In this document: positions 63,005 through 64,000 of the stretch, one piece after another
Position numbering within the stretch: position 1 is the stretch's first letter
Layout of the letters: every line of letters starts with the position of its first letter
Origin: Apteryx mantelli
Lineage: Eukaryota; Chordata; Aves; Apterygiformes; Apterygidae
Direction of reading: 5' to 3'
Length of the DNA stretch: 64,000 nucleotides
Assembly (NCBI RefSeq): GCF_036417845.1
Contig: NC_090013.1
Span: 1,245,001 to 1,309,000 of the forward strand
Notes under the pieces: model-generated
Databases searched by the model: none
Seen by the model: only the letters and a program-made list of their open reading frames with translations
What the model was told of the DNA's origin: nothing
Position numbers and translations under genes: made by a program

Positions 63005-63556
63005 CTTTGCACAACGCGCTGCCGCAGCAGCCGTCGAGACCCAGCAACCGGGCGGCCGCCCTGCCGCCGAAGCCGCCGCGTCCCCCCGCCGTCTCGCCCG
63101 CCCTGGCCCAGCAGCCGCTGCTGCCCCAGGCGCCGCTGCCCCAGCCGCCGCAGGTGCTGCTGGAGGACGAGGACCCGCCGGCGCCTCACCACGGCCTCCC
63201 GCTGAGCGCCAGCCAGATGCAGCTCTACCTGCAGCAGCTGCAGAAAGTGCAGCCGCAGACTCCGCTTCTCCCTTCAGTGAAGGTCCAGTCGCAGGCGCCG
63301 GCGCCCCTGCCACCGCCGCCGCCGCCGCCGGCGCACCCCGCCGTGCCCCAGCTGCAGCACCCGCCCCAGCAGCGGCCCCTGCACATGCAGCCCCTGCCCT
63401 TCCCTCCCCACCTGCCCCAGCCGCAGCCCCCGCCGCAGCAGCACCCGCCCCCGCCGCAGCCCCAGCCGCAGCCCCCGCCGCAGCCGGCGAAGCCCCAGCA
63501 AGTCATCCAGCACCACCCGTCGCCCCGGCACCATAAGCCCGATCCCTACTCGACCG
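63005..63556 (+). CDS. BRD4: BRD4 coding exon 13: Pro/Gln-rich long-isoform region (residues 871-1054)
   Basis: 552 nt, phase 1 in and phase 1 out. It encodes [52 protein letters not shown], then Pro/Gln/His runs, and [20 protein letters not shown] followed by YSTG. All are landmarks of mammalian BRD4-long in the same order. The donor ACCG|GTGAGC is at 63557. The next exon (HLREAPSP in human) is outside the window. Confidence 0.96.
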
Positions 63557-64000
63557 GTGAGCGGGTGCTTTGGGGGCCGGCGGTAGAGTCGGACCGGTTG
63601 TAAAGCGACGCAGGAGCGGGGACGGGGGGGGGAACGGGACGGGCTGCCGCGCGGCTGGGTTGGGGGTTCTCCCCCCCCCACCCCCCACTTCCCCCCGGTC
63701 TGTTCCCCGAATTCGGCGTCGGAGCTCGGCTGCGCACGGCGGAAGACGGCGCCGGGCTCGGCTCCTCCTCGAGCCGCTCGAGTTTGGCGCCTGCGTAGGG
63801 GGGGGCGCGCGGACCGAACGCCGCGGCCGTCCCCCGTCATCCGGCGGCGCCGGAAAAGTTCGGCCGGAGGCGCTTGGCGGCGAGACGGGGCCGCGGGGCG
63901 CCGAGGCCGAGCCGCCCCGGCGGGGACGGTGCGCAGCGACGCTCTCCGGCGAGGTCCGGCCTTGCTCGAAGCGCCGGAGCTGCCGAGCGCGCGGGGCGCC
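63557..64000 (+). other. BRD4: BRD4 intron after coding exon 13 (partial)
   Basis: Very G+C-rich with G and C runs near 63625 and 63672. I see no further exon before the end of the window. Confidence 0.8.

Noticed and set aside
62188..63840. Arg-rich and Gly/Cys-rich minus-strand frames
   Set aside because: Antisense shadows of the Pro/Gln/His-coding BRD4 exons.

Overview
The window is vertebrate nuclear DNA carrying the 3' end of AKAP8 and then the first three quarters of BRD4, both on the + strand. AKAP8-then-BRD4 in the same orientation is the order I know from the human 19p13 region. The very high G+C, abundant CpG, large minisatellites and lack of any retroelement I recognise fit a bird (or other sauropsid) small or dot microchromosome. 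The species assignment is an inference.

Layout. 1-677 is the end of an AKAP8 intron. 678-1286 is the last AKAP8 coding exon, followed by a 3' UTR with a poly(A) signal at 1700. 2265-7540 is an unusual intergenic block of three different minisatellites, all built around TGCA words, with a 912-bp higher-order duplication inside the first. 7541-8905 is the BRD4 CpG island: a full palindromic CRE, a candidate non-coding first exon ending at 7934, a cluster of GCGTA/TACGC words, and a second candidate first exon ending at 8905 with GC-box, ETS and YY1 motifs. From 8906 to 40699 is a roughly 32-kb leader intron with little CpG depletion; it may contain one extra 5' UTR exon (30843-30936).

Thirteen BRD4 coding exons follow: 40734-41018, 42334-42471, 46248-46383, 50070-50353, 50892-51251, 52817-52945, 55819-56028, 56516-56715, 56944-57242, 57760-57870, 62322-62374, 62485-62890 and 63005-63556. 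All phases join without a frameshift. They encode 1054 residues: bromodomain 1, bromodomain 2, the Ser/Asp/Glu phospho-region, the Lys-rich basic region, the ET domain, the Ser-rich SEED tract and the His/Pro/Gln-rich segment. The C-terminal P-TEFb-binding part lies beyond the window. Reading through the donor of the tenth coding exon gives an immediate stop (718 residues) with AATAAA about 50 bp on, so the short isoform BRD4-S is probably made by intronic polyadenylation.

The introns hold three further minisatellites (37-bp unit at 43592-44512, 19-bp at 55016-55262, 37-bp at 59900-60595) and several candidate alternative-splicing arrangements. I see no protein-coding gene other than AKAP8 and BRD4, no RNA gene that I can support, and no system of a wholly new type. 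The most interesting items are the TGCA minisatellite block, the GCGTA word cluster in the promoter island, the BRD4-S poly(A) site, and a competing in-frame acceptor that would insert 22 residues into bromodomain 1.
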